Positions 37,265-45,686 of a stretch of DNA of 62,476 nt are shown piece after piece (position 1 is the first letter of the stretch; each line of letters begins with the position of its first letter). The translations under genes and the position numbers were made by a program. The notes under the pieces are model-generated. The model was not told where the DNA came from, made no database searches, and saw only the letters and a program-made list of their open reading frames with translations. Source of the stretch: an uncultured Hyphomicrobiales bacterium (GTDB taxonomy: Bacteria > Pseudomonadota > Alphaproteobacteria > Rhizobiales > Devosiaceae); NCBI GenBank assembly GCA_903842455.1, contig CAIMLX010000249.1, positions 1-62,476 of the forward strand. The letters run 5' to 3'.

Positions 37265-39832
37265 CTACACTTCGATCCCGGCCTTCTTCAGCGTCGCCTT
37301 GGTAATCGACTGGCGCAGCTTGAAATAGTCCGGCCAGGGCTCCCGCTCCCTGGCCTTTGCCGCCGCCGTGTCGAGCGTAAAAGCGTTGGCCTGCTTGAGG
37401 TCATCGAGTTCGTCCCAGGCCACCGGGACGGCGCAAGGGATGCCGGGGCGGGCGCGGGTGGAGAAAGGTGCGACGGCCGTCGAGCCCCGCTCGTTGCGCA
37501 GGCAATCGACGAACATGCGGCCCTTGCGCTTCTCCTTGCGGATGTTGGAGGTGAAGTGGTCAGGCTCGGTCTCGGCCAGATGATCGGCGAGGAAGCGACA
37601 GAAAGCCTTCACCTCGGGCCACCGGGCGCGCGGCGTAAGCGGGGCGATGACGTGGATGCCCTTGCCGCCGGTGACCATCGGCACGCTCTCCAGCCCCCAT
37701 TCCTTCAGCACGCCGCGGATGTGACGGGCGGCGTCGCGGACGTTGCCGAAGTCGAGGCCCTCGTCCGGGTCGATGTCGAAGATGATCCGGTCGGGCTGCT
37801 CGAGCTTGTCGATGCGGCTGCCCCAGATGTGAAACTCGAGCGTCGACATCTGCACGCCGCCGACGATCCCGGAGAGGTCGGTGACGTAGAAATGATCCTC
37901 CTTCTCACTCTCCTTCAATTCGATCTGCACGTGCTTCAGCGCTTCGGGGAAGCCGCCACTGTCGTGCTTCTGGAAGAAGGGGCGCTGGCCATGTGGGACG
38001 CGGACCAGGCTCAGGGCGCGCCGCGCCATATGCGCCAGCATGCGCTCGCCTACGGCCTCGTAATAGGCGACGATTTGACCCTTGGTGACGGTTTCGTCGG
38101 GCATTACCGGGCGCGAGGGGTTGGTCAGCTTGACCCCAAGGCGCTCGGCGACGGCGCTTCCCATGTCGTCGGTCAGTTGCATTGAGGCGAGCTTTGCCGC
38201 GCGCTTCGGCGCCTTGCCCGAAGTCTTCGGCGCCGTAGCCGTTTCCAGTTTCACCTGCTTGGCCGGCTTGTCCGAGCGCAGGCCGACGAACGAGGGATGG
38301 CGGAGGTGGCCGTCGGGCGTCAGTTCGGTGAAGTCGATCTCGGCGACCAGATTGGGCTCTACCCACTCGGCATGCCGCGCAACATCGCGCGGCACCTCAG
38401 CAAAAGCGGGCTTGGCGAGAGCAAGGCCATCGAGAGCCTTCTGCAGTTCGCCGGCGCTGTCGGCGTTGAAGCCGGTGCCGACGCGGCCGCGATAGACCAG
38501 TTTGTCGCCCTCCCAGGTGCCGAGTAGCAGGGAGGCGAACGTCGCTTTCTTGTCGCTCGGCCGCCAGCCGCCGATGACGAACTCCTGCCGGTTGATGACC
38601 TTGATCTTCAGCCAGTCGCGCGTGCGCTCATGGCGGTAAGGAGCCGTTGCGCGCTTGGCAATCACACCTTCCTGGTGCGCGTCGCGCATTGCCGCGAACA
38701 CCTTCTGGCCATGACCCACAATGTGCTCCGAATACTGCAGCGACGGGCTATCGGCCCGCTTGAGCAGCGTTTCGAGGCGCGCCTTTCGCTCGACCAGCGG
38801 CAGCTTGTCGTGGTTTTCCCCGTCCTGCTCGAGCAGGTCGAAGACGAAGTAGACAAGGTCGCCGCCCGAAGACAGCGCGTCCTTGAGGGTGGAGAAATCC
38901 GTGCGACCATCCTTTATCGCGCAAATTTCACCGTCGAGGAGCAGCGACCCCTTGGTGAGCTTGCTCAGCGGTTCGACCAGGCGCTTGAACTGTGTCGTCC
39001 AGTCATTGGCGTTCCGGGTGTAGAGACGGACTTCAGGGCCGGCGACCGCGGCGACGGCGCGGTAGCCGTCGTATTTCACTTCGAACAGCCAGCCGTCCCC
39101 CTCCGGGATCTCATCGACGAGCGTTGCGAGTTGCGGTTCACGAAACTCTGGGAGGATCACGGACTTTCCGCCGGTCCACACCTGCGCGTCGGGCTTGTTT
39201 TTCGCCGCCTTCTTTCGCGACTTCAGCCCCTTGGCGATCCCCGCGATGTCCCGACCGGTCTCGACACTGGTGGTGAACTTCTCGGTGAGGGCGTCTTCAC
39301 CTGAGGCGTGGTTGTCCTTGTGCTTGATCAACAGCCAGTTTTCGCGAGGGCCGTGCCCCGTCTTCTGGTCCCGGCCCTTCATATGGACGAGCACCCACTC
39401 GCCCTTCATGCGCTTGCCGTTGAGCTTGAACTTGAGGTCGCCCCCTTCGAGGCCTTCATGCGGATCGCCGACCGGCTCCCAGGTGCCCTGGTCCCACAGC
39501 ATCACCGTCCCGCCGCCATACTGGCCCTCGGGTATGGTGCCCTCGAACTCACCATAGTCGAGCGGGTGGTCTTCGACGCGAACCGCGAGGCGCTTGTCGG
39601 CCGGATCGGCCGAGGGGCCCTTGGTGACGGCCCAGCTCTTCAGCACGCCATCGAGTTCGAGGCGAAAATCGAAGTGCAGGCGAGTGGCATCATGCTTCTG
39701 GACGACGAAGCGAAGCTCGCCTGACGGAGCACTGCCCGCGACGCCCGCCGTATCGCCGGAGGGCTCCAACGTGGTCGTGAAATCGCGCTTTTGCCGGTAG
39801 TGCTTCAGCTGTTCTTGCGGGGTTACGGCCAT
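37265..39832 (-). CDS. ligD: ATP-dependent DNA ligase LigD (NHEJ, three-domain)
   Basis: LigD trims, fills and seals DNA breaks held by Ku. The 855-residue product has all three domains in the order phosphoesterase, ligase, polymerase. The phosphoesterase domain holds 'FVVQKHDATRLHFDFRLELDG' (about 42-62). The ligase nucleophile Lys253 is in 'EVKYDGYR', with 'LLLDGEICA' and 'EGVIAKR' following. The polymerase domain has 'FDIDPD' near residue 688 and a C-terminal 'TGGKGIHV'. It is divergent from the first ku gene, and an EcfG-type promoter lies just upstream of its ATG. Confidence 0.96.
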   Translation of the reverse strand: MAVTPQEQLKHYRQKRDFTTTLEPSGDTAGVAGSAPSGELRFVVQKHDATRLHFDFRLELDGVLKSWAVTKGPSADPADKRLAVRVEDHPLDYGEFEGTIPEGQYGGGTVMLWDQGTWEPVGDPHEGLEGGDLKFKLNGKRMKGEWVLVHMKGRDQKTGHGPRENWLLIKHKDNHASGEDALTEKFTTSVETGRDIAGIAKGLKSRKKAAKNKPDAQVWTGGKSVILPEFREPQLATLVDEIPEGDGWLFEVKYDGYRAVAAVAGPEVRLYTRNANDWTTQFKRLVEPLSKLTKGSLLLDGEICAIKDGRTDFSTLKDALSSGGDLVYFVFDLLEQDGENHDKLPLVERKARLETLLKRADSPSLQYSEHIVGHGQKVFAAMRDAHQEGVIAKRATAPYRHERTRDWLKIKVINRQEFVIGGWRPSDKKATFASLLLGTWEGDKLVYRGRVGTGFNADSAGELQKALDGLALAKPAFAEVPRDVARHAEWVEPNLVAEIDFTELTPDGHLRHPSFVGLRSDKPAKQVKLETATAPKTSGKAPKRAAKLASMQLTDDMGSAVAERLGVKLTNPSRPVMPDETVTKGQIVAYYEAVGERMLAHMARRALSLVRVPHGQRPFFQKHDSGGFPEALKHVQIELKESEKEDHFYVTDLSGIVGGVQMSTLEFHIWGSRIDKLEQPDRIIFDIDPDEGLDFGNVRDAARHIRGVLKEWGLESVPMVTGGKGIHVIAPLTPRARWPEVKAFCRFLADHLAETEPDHFTSNIRKEKRKGRMFVDCLRNERGSTAVAPFSTRARPGIPCAVPVAWDELDDLKQANAFTLDTAAAKAREREPWPDYFKLRQSITKATLKKAGIEV

Positions 39833-39862
39833 TCTTGCTGACTCCTACAAAACCCACCAGCC

Positions 39863-39887
39863 AACGCTCGGTCGCGCGCCTCGTTCC
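39863..39887 (-). promoter_or_regulatory. EcfG-type promoter of ligD
   Basis: On the minus strand GGAAC (39887-39883), 16 bases and CGTT (39866-39863) form a perfect EcfG consensus about 30 bases before the ligD ATG at 39832. Confidence 0.75.
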
Positions 39888-39927
39888 TGACGCCGGGAAG
39901 TCCGCACGTCTCCCGGAAATGCCGGTC

Positions 39928-39953
39928 GGAACGCGGGGCGCAGGCAGATCGTT
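39928..39953 (+). promoter_or_regulatory. EcfG-type promoter of the first ku gene
   Basis: GGAAC (39928-39932), 17 bases and CGTT (39950-39953) form a perfect EcfG consensus 27 bases upstream of the ku ATG at 39981. Back to back with the ligD promoter, it would let one sigma factor switch on both genes. Confidence 0.75.
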
Positions 39954-39980
39954 TGCACTCCAACTCAGGGGAGATGAAAA

Positions 39981-40880
39981 ATGCCGGCACGTGCTGTTTG
40001 GAAGGGGGTCATCAAGATCGCCGAGGTGGTCTGTCCAGTGGCCATGTATACCGCCGCCTCGACCTCCGAGCGCCTCGCTCTGCATCTGGTAAACCGCGAC
40101 ACCGGCAATCGTCTCCGCCGGGTCTATGTCGACGAAAAAACCGACAAGCCCGTCGAGTCCGAGGATCAGGTCAAAGGCTACGAGACCAGCGAAGGCAAGT
40201 ACGTCGTCCTCGAGCCCGAGGAGATTGCCGCGGCGGTGCCCGACAGCGACAAGACGCTGACGGTTGACGAGTTCATCGCCTGCAATCGCATCGAGCCGAC
40301 CTACTTCGACAAGCCCTACTACCTGCTTCCGGCGTCCGAAGTCGCTGAGGAGACGTTCGTGCTGATCCGCGAGGCTCTGCGCGCGCGGAAGGCCGCAGCG
40401 ATCGCCCACACGGTGCTTTTTCGCCGCTTGCGGCCAGTGCTGATCCGGGCTCACCGCAAGGGGTTGATCGCTACCACCCTCAATTTCGACTACGAGGTGC
40501 GATCGGCCAAGGAGGCCTTCACCGGCATCACCGCGCACAAGATTGATCCCGAGATGCTGCAGCTGGCCCAGCACATCCTCAAGACCAAGGCTGGCACCTT
40601 CCAGCCCGAGAAGTTCGACGACCGCTACGAGGCCGCGCTCAACGAACTGGTGCAAGCGAAGATCAAGGGCAAGAAGATCGTCCCCATCAGGCAGCCCAAG
40701 GCGACAAAGAAGAACGACCTGCTGGAGGCGCTGCGTCTAAGCGCCGGCGGCAAGGGCGCTGAAGTCGACAAGCCGGCATCGACGCGCAAGGCAAAGTCCC
40801 CGGCCAAAGCCAAACCGGCCAAAGCGAAGGCAAAAGCTCCGGCCCATGCGGTGCCGCTCGCCCGCCGCAAGGCTGGCTAG
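39981..40880 (+). CDS. Ku protein (NHEJ), copy 1 with long basic tail
   Basis: Bacterial Ku is a homodimeric ring that binds DNA ends and recruits LigD. This 299-residue copy begins 'MPARAVWKGVIKIAEVVCPV', the Ku core start, followed by 'GYETSEGKYVVLEPEEI', 'EPTYFDKPYYLLP' and a long central beta-barrel region. The last 45 residues are almost only Lys, Ala, Pro and Arg ('AKSPAKAKPAKAKAKAP'), a disordered DNA-binding tail of the kind found in some Ku proteins. GGGGAG precedes the ATG. The stop is one base from that of the second ku gene, which points the other way. Confidence 0.95.
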   Translation: MPARAVWKGVIKIAEVVCPVAMYTAASTSERLALHLVNRDTGNRLRRVYVDEKTDKPVESEDQVKGYETSEGKYVVLEPEEIAAAVPDSDKTLTVDEFIACNRIEPTYFDKPYYLLPASEVAEETFVLIREALRARKAAAIAHTVLFRRLRPVLIRAHRKGLIATTLNFDYEVRSAKEAFTGITAHKIDPEMLQLAQHILKTKAGTFQPEKFDDRYEAALNELVQAKIKGKKIVPIRQPKATKKNDLLEALRLSAGGKGAEVDKPASTRKAKSPAKAKPAKAKAKAPAHAVPLARRKAG

Positions 40881-40881
40881 C

Positions 40882-41700
40882 TCAGTGGGCCTTCCGCGGC
40901 TTCCCCGGCTTGCCTTCGAGACTCTTCTTGAGGGCTGCCATCAGATCGATGACGTTTGACGGGGCAGCCGTCTCGGTATCTTCCTCGGCCTTGGCCCTGG
41001 GCTTCTTCCTGGTCGACTGCTTGGCCTTGATGATGTCGAGCAGCTTGTCCTGCACCGGGTCCTTCACCATCGCCTCGGACCAGTTCGTGGTCCGGTCGTC
41101 GATCAGCTTTTTGACCATCGACATCATCTTGGCGTCGGGCTTCTCGTCCCTCACACTCTTGAAATACTCGTCCTCGTCCCGGACCTCGTCACCGTAGCGC
41201 AGCGTCCACAGAATGATGCCGTTGTCCCAGGGCTGCAGCATCACTGCCCGTTCGCGGTTGCCGAGAACCAGGCGGGAAATCCCGACCACATCGCTTTTGG
41301 CCCTGGCCTCGCGGATGACAGTGAACGCCTCGGCGCCGACGTCATCGGCGGGCACGACGAAATAGGGGCTGTCGTAATACACCCACTCGATGGTGTCCGC
41401 TTCCACGAACTCATCCACATCGATGGTCCGCACGCTATCGAGCTTCACCGCGTCGAGTTCATCGTCCTCGAGCAAAACGTAGTCGTCCTCGCCCTTCTCA
41501 TAGGCTTTCACCTGGTCGTCCTGCTCCACCGTGCGATGCGACTCTGCATCCTGATATCGGGTGTAAATCCGATCGCCGGTCTTCCGGTTGATGGTGTGGA
41601 ACTTCACCCTGCTGCCCTCGGTCGTTGCCGGCGACAGCGTCACGGCGCAGGTCACCAGCGAGAGCTTCAGGTAGCCTTTCCAGTAAGGACGAACAGCCAC
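40882..41700 (-). CDS. Ku protein (NHEJ), copy 2
   Basis: The GTG at 41700 follows GGAGGT and gives 272 residues starting '(M)AVRPYWKGYLKLSLVTCAV', the canonical Ku N-terminus. Core segments 'YEKGEDDYVLLEDDELDAV', 'EWVYYDSPYFVVP' and 'VGISRLVLGNRERAV' are present. The C-terminus has the minimal 'NVIDLMAALKKSLEG' element associated with LigD binding, then a short basic end. It clearly differs from copy 1 outside the core, so the two are old paralogues and may form a heterodimer or act under different conditions. An EcfG-type promoter is upstream. Confidence 0.96.
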   Translation of the reverse strand: MAVRPYWKGYLKLSLVTCAVTLSPATTEGSRVKFHTINRKTGDRIYTRYQDAESHRTVEQDDQVKAYEKGEDDYVLLEDDELDAVKLDSVRTIDVDEFVEADTIEWVYYDSPYFVVPADDVGAEAFTVIREARAKSDVVGISRLVLGNRERAVMLQPWDNGIILWTLRYGDEVRDEDEYFKSVRDEKPDAKMMSMVKKLIDDRTTNWSEAMVKDPVQDKLLDIIKAKQSTRKKPRAKAEEDTETAAPSNVIDLMAALKKSLEGKPGKPRKAH

Positions 41701-41730
41701 GGTGACCTCCGAGAATTCAGGTGTCAGGAC

Positions 41731-41756
41731 AACGCGGTGCCGTTGCCGCACGTTCC
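41731..41756 (-). promoter_or_regulatory. EcfG-type promoter of the second ku gene
   Basis: On the minus strand GGAAC (41756-41752), 17 bases and CGTT (41734-41731) form a perfect match about 31 bases before the GTG start at 41700. Confidence 0.75.
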
Positions 41757-41893
41757 AGCTCTCGCGCCCTCCTCTCGGCGACGATCAGCCCTTTGGGGTG
41801 AGGATTTCAGGAGCACGAAACGGCTTCCGTCCATTGATGGCAGGTTCGAACAGCCATTAGGTATGCCCAGCGCATCGCAATCAGGAGCTTGCA

Positions 41894-42736
41894 ATGAGTC
41901 ACCCGGGCACGACCGTCGACACCAGTGGCTACGGGCTCAAGCCCGGCGGCTATACCGCTCGCCGCATATCCAGTGCTCTGGTGCCCGATGGTCGTGCGCG
42001 CGGCCCGATCTGGGATGCCGCCGAAAGGACCCCACGCTTCGTGGACATGCTGACGGGTGACCCGGCCCCGTTGGCGACCACATCCGCGATCGTGTGGGAC
42101 GATCGCGCCCTCTACATCGCCTTCTGGGCCGACGAGCCCAACATCGTGGCAACCATGGACGAGCGGGACTCGCTGCTGTTTTTCGAGAACGACCTCGAGA
42201 TCTTCATCGACGGCGGCGACACCTATTATGAACTCGAGTTCAACGCCAAGGGGACCCTCTACGAGGTGTTCTACATCTGGCGCGATGCCTACGCCCGAGG
42301 GGGAAAGTGGGACATACCCCGCTTCGACGTGCTGCAGCCGGGCGCAAGGACGTTCAACGGCGACTTTGCCCTCGACCGCCAAAACTTCTGGACCGGCAAC
42401 CACCCCCGCGGGCCACGCTGGGCGTTCCTGGACTATGATCTGCCCGGACTGGAAGTCCATGTGCATGTCGATGGCACGCTGAACGACCCGGCGTCCCTTG
42501 ATCATGGCTGGTCGGCGGAGATCGTCATCCCGTGGAGCGGGCTCACCGATCTCGCCAATGGTCGGTCCCTGCCGCCTCGGCCCGGTGACACCTGGGGCAT
42601 CTTCATGGGGCGTTTCGAGCAACTGCGAACGCGGGGACCTGCCGAGGTCGCGACAGCCGGCTGGTCAGCGCATCGGTTCGGCGTCGCTGACACCCACGTC
42701 CCGGAATGCTTCACCCAGGTGACATTCGTCGCATAG
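41894..42736 (+). CDS. Carbohydrate-binding family 9-like protein
   Basis: The 280-residue protein matches the CBM9-like fold: 'YTARRISSALVPDGRARGPIWDAAERT' at the N-terminus, 'SAIVWDDRALYIAFWADEPNI', 'FFENDLEIFIDGGDTYYELEFNAKGTLYEVF' in overlapping blocks, and a terminal 'GIFMGRFEQ'. There is no signal peptide, so it would be cytoplasmic or exported by another route. It stands in the island between the second ku gene and a 302-bp gap. The ligand is unknown; sugar binding is inferred from the fold alone. Confidence 0.82.
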   Translation: MSHPGTTVDTSGYGLKPGGYTARRISSALVPDGRARGPIWDAAERTPRFVDMLTGDPAPLATTSAIVWDDRALYIAFWADEPNIVATMDERDSLLFFENDLEIFIDGGDTYYELEFNAKGTLYEVFYIWRDAYARGGKWDIPRFDVLQPGARTFNGDFALDRQNFWTGNHPRGPRWAFLDYDLPGLEVHVHVDGTLNDPASLDHGWSAEIVIPWSGLTDLANGRSLPPRPGDTWGIFMGRFEQLRTRGPAEVATAGWSAHRFGVADTHVPECFTQVTFVA

Positions 42737-43038
42737 TCAGAGTGTGTGGCCCGAGGACCGGAAAAAAAGGGCGGCGCGGCGAGGGCGCACTGCGACCGTC
42801 GTTCGAGGGCGGCCGGGCGTAGCAAAGCGCCATTGGTCAGATCGGTTCGCAGGCGGAGGATCGCTGGCCGAAGGACTCCTCGATGGCCTCGTCGCGCCCA
42901 AACCAATCGGCCCAGTCCTCTAGAGACTTTCGAGGCGATGTCTGCGTTGCAGGCTCCAGGCTTATCGAGCCAAGACCTGATTTGTGGGGTATGTTCCCGA
43001 TCGCAGGGTTCCGGGAATGGGTGCCAGCGCGGCGATGC
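42737..43038. other. 302-bp gap with no supported gene
   Basis: Between the CBM9-like gene and the end of the CHASE2-EAL gene no reading frame, hairpin with T-run, or RNA is convincing. Genes on both sides end here, so no promoter is required. Confidence 0.5.
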
Positions 43039-45360
43039 TCAAGCGACCTGCCGGGTTACACCCAGCAGTTGCTCGAAGGCGGCGCCCGAGATCGGCCGGC
43101 CGAACAGCCACCCCTGGCAGACATCGCAGCCCATCGCCGCCAGGATCGCCCGTTGTTCCTCGGTTTCGACGCCCTCGGCCACGGTGACCTTGTCCAGCTG
43201 GCGGGCCAACGCCACGGTGCTTTCGACGATGGCTCTGTCGGCGGCGCCAGCCGCCAGCCGGCGCACAAAGCTCTGGTCGATCTTCAACTTGTCGAACTCG
43301 AGTTCGCTGAAATAACTCAGCGACGAATAACCGGTGCCGAAATCGTCGATGGCAATGCCCACGCCAAGCCGGCGGATGTCAGCCAGGCGTTGCGCGAGGC
43401 AGGGGTCGCCACTGGCCAGCGCACTCTCGGTAATCTCGATATCGAGCCGCCGAGGATCGAACCCGGTTTCAAGCAGGGCGTCGGCCAGTCTCTCGGCTAC
43501 GTCACTGAGCCGCATCTGGGTCACCGAGACGTTGACTGCCATTCGCCCCGACCATTGCCAGCGCGCCGCTGCCCGGCAGGCCTCGAGGAGGACGAACCGC
43601 CCGAGTTCGACGATCAGTCCGTTCTCCTCGGCGAGCGGGATGAATTCGGTCGGCGAGATGGCGCCGAACTCCGGACTGGTCCAGCGCAGCAGCGCCTCCG
43701 CCCCAACCAGTTCCCCATCGATTGTTCGTACCTGCGGTTGGAAGACGACCGACAGTTCGTTCCGCTCCACCGCCGAACGAAGCGCGATGTCCAGCTTCCG
43801 GCGCCGCTCCAGCGTCATCTCCAAGCCTGCAGTGAACGTCAGCAGGGCGGGTTCCGACGTTGCCGCTGCGGCCTGCAGGGCCAACTCGGCCTCGCGCAGC
43901 AGCTGCAGCGCTGTGCTGCCCGGGGCGGGCAGCGCCGCGCCCAGCACCGCATCGACATGCACCATGTGTCCCTCGACTGCCAGCACCGGTTTCACGGCCT
44001 GGCGGACCTGCCCGGCCAGTTCGTCGAGCGCGATGGCGGCGTCGCCCGGAGGGATGGCGAAGGCAAATACGTCTCGCTCCAGCACCGCCGCCGTGCCGAT
44101 GCCGAGCAACTCGAAGCGTCTGGCCACTGCCCGCAGCGCAGCGTCCGCAACCTCGACGCCCAGGGTCGCCCGCACCAGGTCGAGGCGCGTGAGCGCGACG
44201 AGAAGAAGCGGCCCCTGCGGCGCACCCTGCAGGTGCTCCAGCAGTCCGATGCGCGATGGCAACCCGGTGACGGCGTCATGGCGGGCAAGATAGATCAGCC
44301 TCGCCTCGGCCTGCCGTCGGCGGGTAAACTCCGAGGCCAGGGCTGACCCCAGATGCAGCCCCAGGAGACAAAGCACCGCGACCATGAAGCCGCCCAGTTG
44401 GATCGTCACCGCGAACCACGCCTGCAGCACGAAAGACACTGCGACCGCGAGGCAGATCACCCCGGCGGCGACGGCAATCGCCCGACCCGCCCGGTGGACC
44501 GGACCAGTCACCGCCCAGAGCAGGGCCAGCGTCAGGGCCAGTATCGCCGCCGGGACCTGCCCGAGTTGCACCAGCGAGCGATTGGCCTTCAGCGTCTCTG
44601 CCCCGGCGATCTGCAGCAGTGGTCCGGGGAGCAGGCCGTAGCGCGGCACGAAAAATGTATCCTTCAACTCGATCGCACTCGCACCGACGACGACCTGGCG
44701 ATCGGCAATCCGGCCGGGATCAACGGCGCCGCGCAGAATGTCTCGCACCGAAATGCGGTCGATGGTCCCGAGGTCGATGCCGAAATCGACGTTGATCTGA
44801 TCGGGTGGCGGTGTGCCGCTCAGCGCCAGGGCCATCGAGGGAATGCCCCGCGAGGCAGTGCGGATGCTCTCCACCAGGCCATCGGGACGCGGGAGAACGT
44901 TCACCAGTGCGCTGTCGGCGTGATCCGCAAACTCGGGGATGGGCTGGTTGAGGTGCAGGGCGCCCATGGCGGCATTGATCTGTTCGAATGCCGCCAGCAT
45001 GGTGAAGCCGCCAGCCGCCTCGAGCGCGCTCGTAAAGGCAGCGTCGGCCGATGGGTTGGATCGAGCCGAGAAATCGATGTCGAACGCCACGAGCGCGGCG
45101 TCGGCTTCCACCAGCTTGTCGAGCAGTTCGGCATGGACCTCGCGCGGCCACGGCCAGACCCCGACTTCGGTGAGAGTGGCGCTGTCGATATTCGCGAAAA
45201 CCAGGTCGCCGCTTGCCGGACGGGAGAGCAGGTTGAAGCGTGCATCTTCAAGCAGCCGATCGAGCGAATTGAACGCGCCGACGCTGGCCGCGGCAAGCGC
45301 CGCAACCACCACCAGTGTTGACAAGCCGATGCGATATGCGAACGCCAAGCCCAGCCCCAC
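43039..45360 (-). CDS. CHASE2 sensor protein with degenerate GGDEF and intact EAL domain
   Basis: This 773-residue protein (GTG start at 45360) should be an inner-membrane c-di-GMP phosphodiesterase. Domain order is: one N-terminal helix (about 10-30), a periplasmic CHASE2 domain (about 35-270), three helices (about 275-350), GGDEF-like (about 365-520), EAL (about 530-770). The GGDEF signature is replaced by 'LERDVFAF', so cyclase activity is unlikely. EAL keeps 'GAEALLRW', 'NVSVTQ', 'ITESAL', 'IDDFGTGYSSLSY', 'KIDQSFV', 'AEGVET' and 'CQGWLFGRP', so hydrolysis is likely. It is divergent from fecR-type gene 45687, with a CtrA box between. Confidence 0.92.
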   Translation of the reverse strand: MGLGLAFAYRIGLSTLVVVAALAAASVGAFNSLDRLLEDARFNLLSRPASGDLVFANIDSATLTEVGVWPWPREVHAELLDKLVEADAALVAFDIDFSARSNPSADAAFTSALEAAGGFTMLAAFEQINAAMGALHLNQPIPEFADHADSALVNVLPRPDGLVESIRTASRGIPSMALALSGTPPPDQINVDFGIDLGTIDRISVRDILRGAVDPGRIADRQVVVGASAIELKDTFFVPRYGLLPGPLLQIAGAETLKANRSLVQLGQVPAAILALTLALLWAVTGPVHRAGRAIAVAAGVICLAVAVSFVLQAWFAVTIQLGGFMVAVLCLLGLHLGSALASEFTRRRQAEARLIYLARHDAVTGLPSRIGLLEHLQGAPQGPLLLVALTRLDLVRATLGVEVADAALRAVARRFELLGIGTAAVLERDVFAFAIPPGDAAIALDELAGQVRQAVKPVLAVEGHMVHVDAVLGAALPAPGSTALQLLREAELALQAAAATSEPALLTFTAGLEMTLERRRKLDIALRSAVERNELSVVFQPQVRTIDGELVGAEALLRWTSPEFGAISPTEFIPLAEENGLIVELGRFVLLEACRAAARWQWSGRMAVNVSVTQMRLSDVAERLADALLETGFDPRRLDIEITESALASGDPCLAQRLADIRRLGVGIAIDDFGTGYSSLSYFSELEFDKLKIDQSFVRRLAAGAADRAIVESTVALARQLDKVTVAEGVETEEQRAILAAMGCDVCQGWLFGRPISGAAFEQLLGVTRQVA

Positions 45361-45686
45361 CGGTCAACCGCTGGCGCCACGCATTGTGCATGTCACTTAC
45401 GAGACCGTTCCGCCCTGACTCTGCCACGAGGAGTCCAGCGGGCCATTAACATGGATTGCCGCTCGCGATGATGGTTAAGGCCCGCTTAACCGGCTCGATA
45501 GCGGCCTGATCCCCGACCCAGGCGCCGCTTGGTGATCGGCGCATTTCGATGATCGATCTTTGGCGCCCATTAATCCAAAATCGACCAGCGTGGCACCCGT
45601 TAACGTTTCAGAAAACGCCGCTCGCGCAAACATTCCTCCCAACAGTGAAGCGTCGCGCTGTCAAGATTCGACCTTTGAGGGGCAGA
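45361..45686. other. 326-bp divergent promoter region with a CtrA box
   Basis: The gap separates the divergent CHASE2-EAL and FecR genes. It contains the CtrA-type box described at 45475-45489 and is locally less GC-rich. No gene is supported here. Both promoters must lie in it. Confidence 0.6.
45475..45489. promoter_or_regulatory. CtrA-type binding site
   Basis: TTAA-GGCCCGC-TTAA is a perfect TTAA-N7-TTAA CtrA consensus and sits inside a longer palindrome GGTTAA/TTAACC. Lying between divergent genes, it could tie both to the CtrA cell-cycle and motility programme. Confidence 0.6.
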
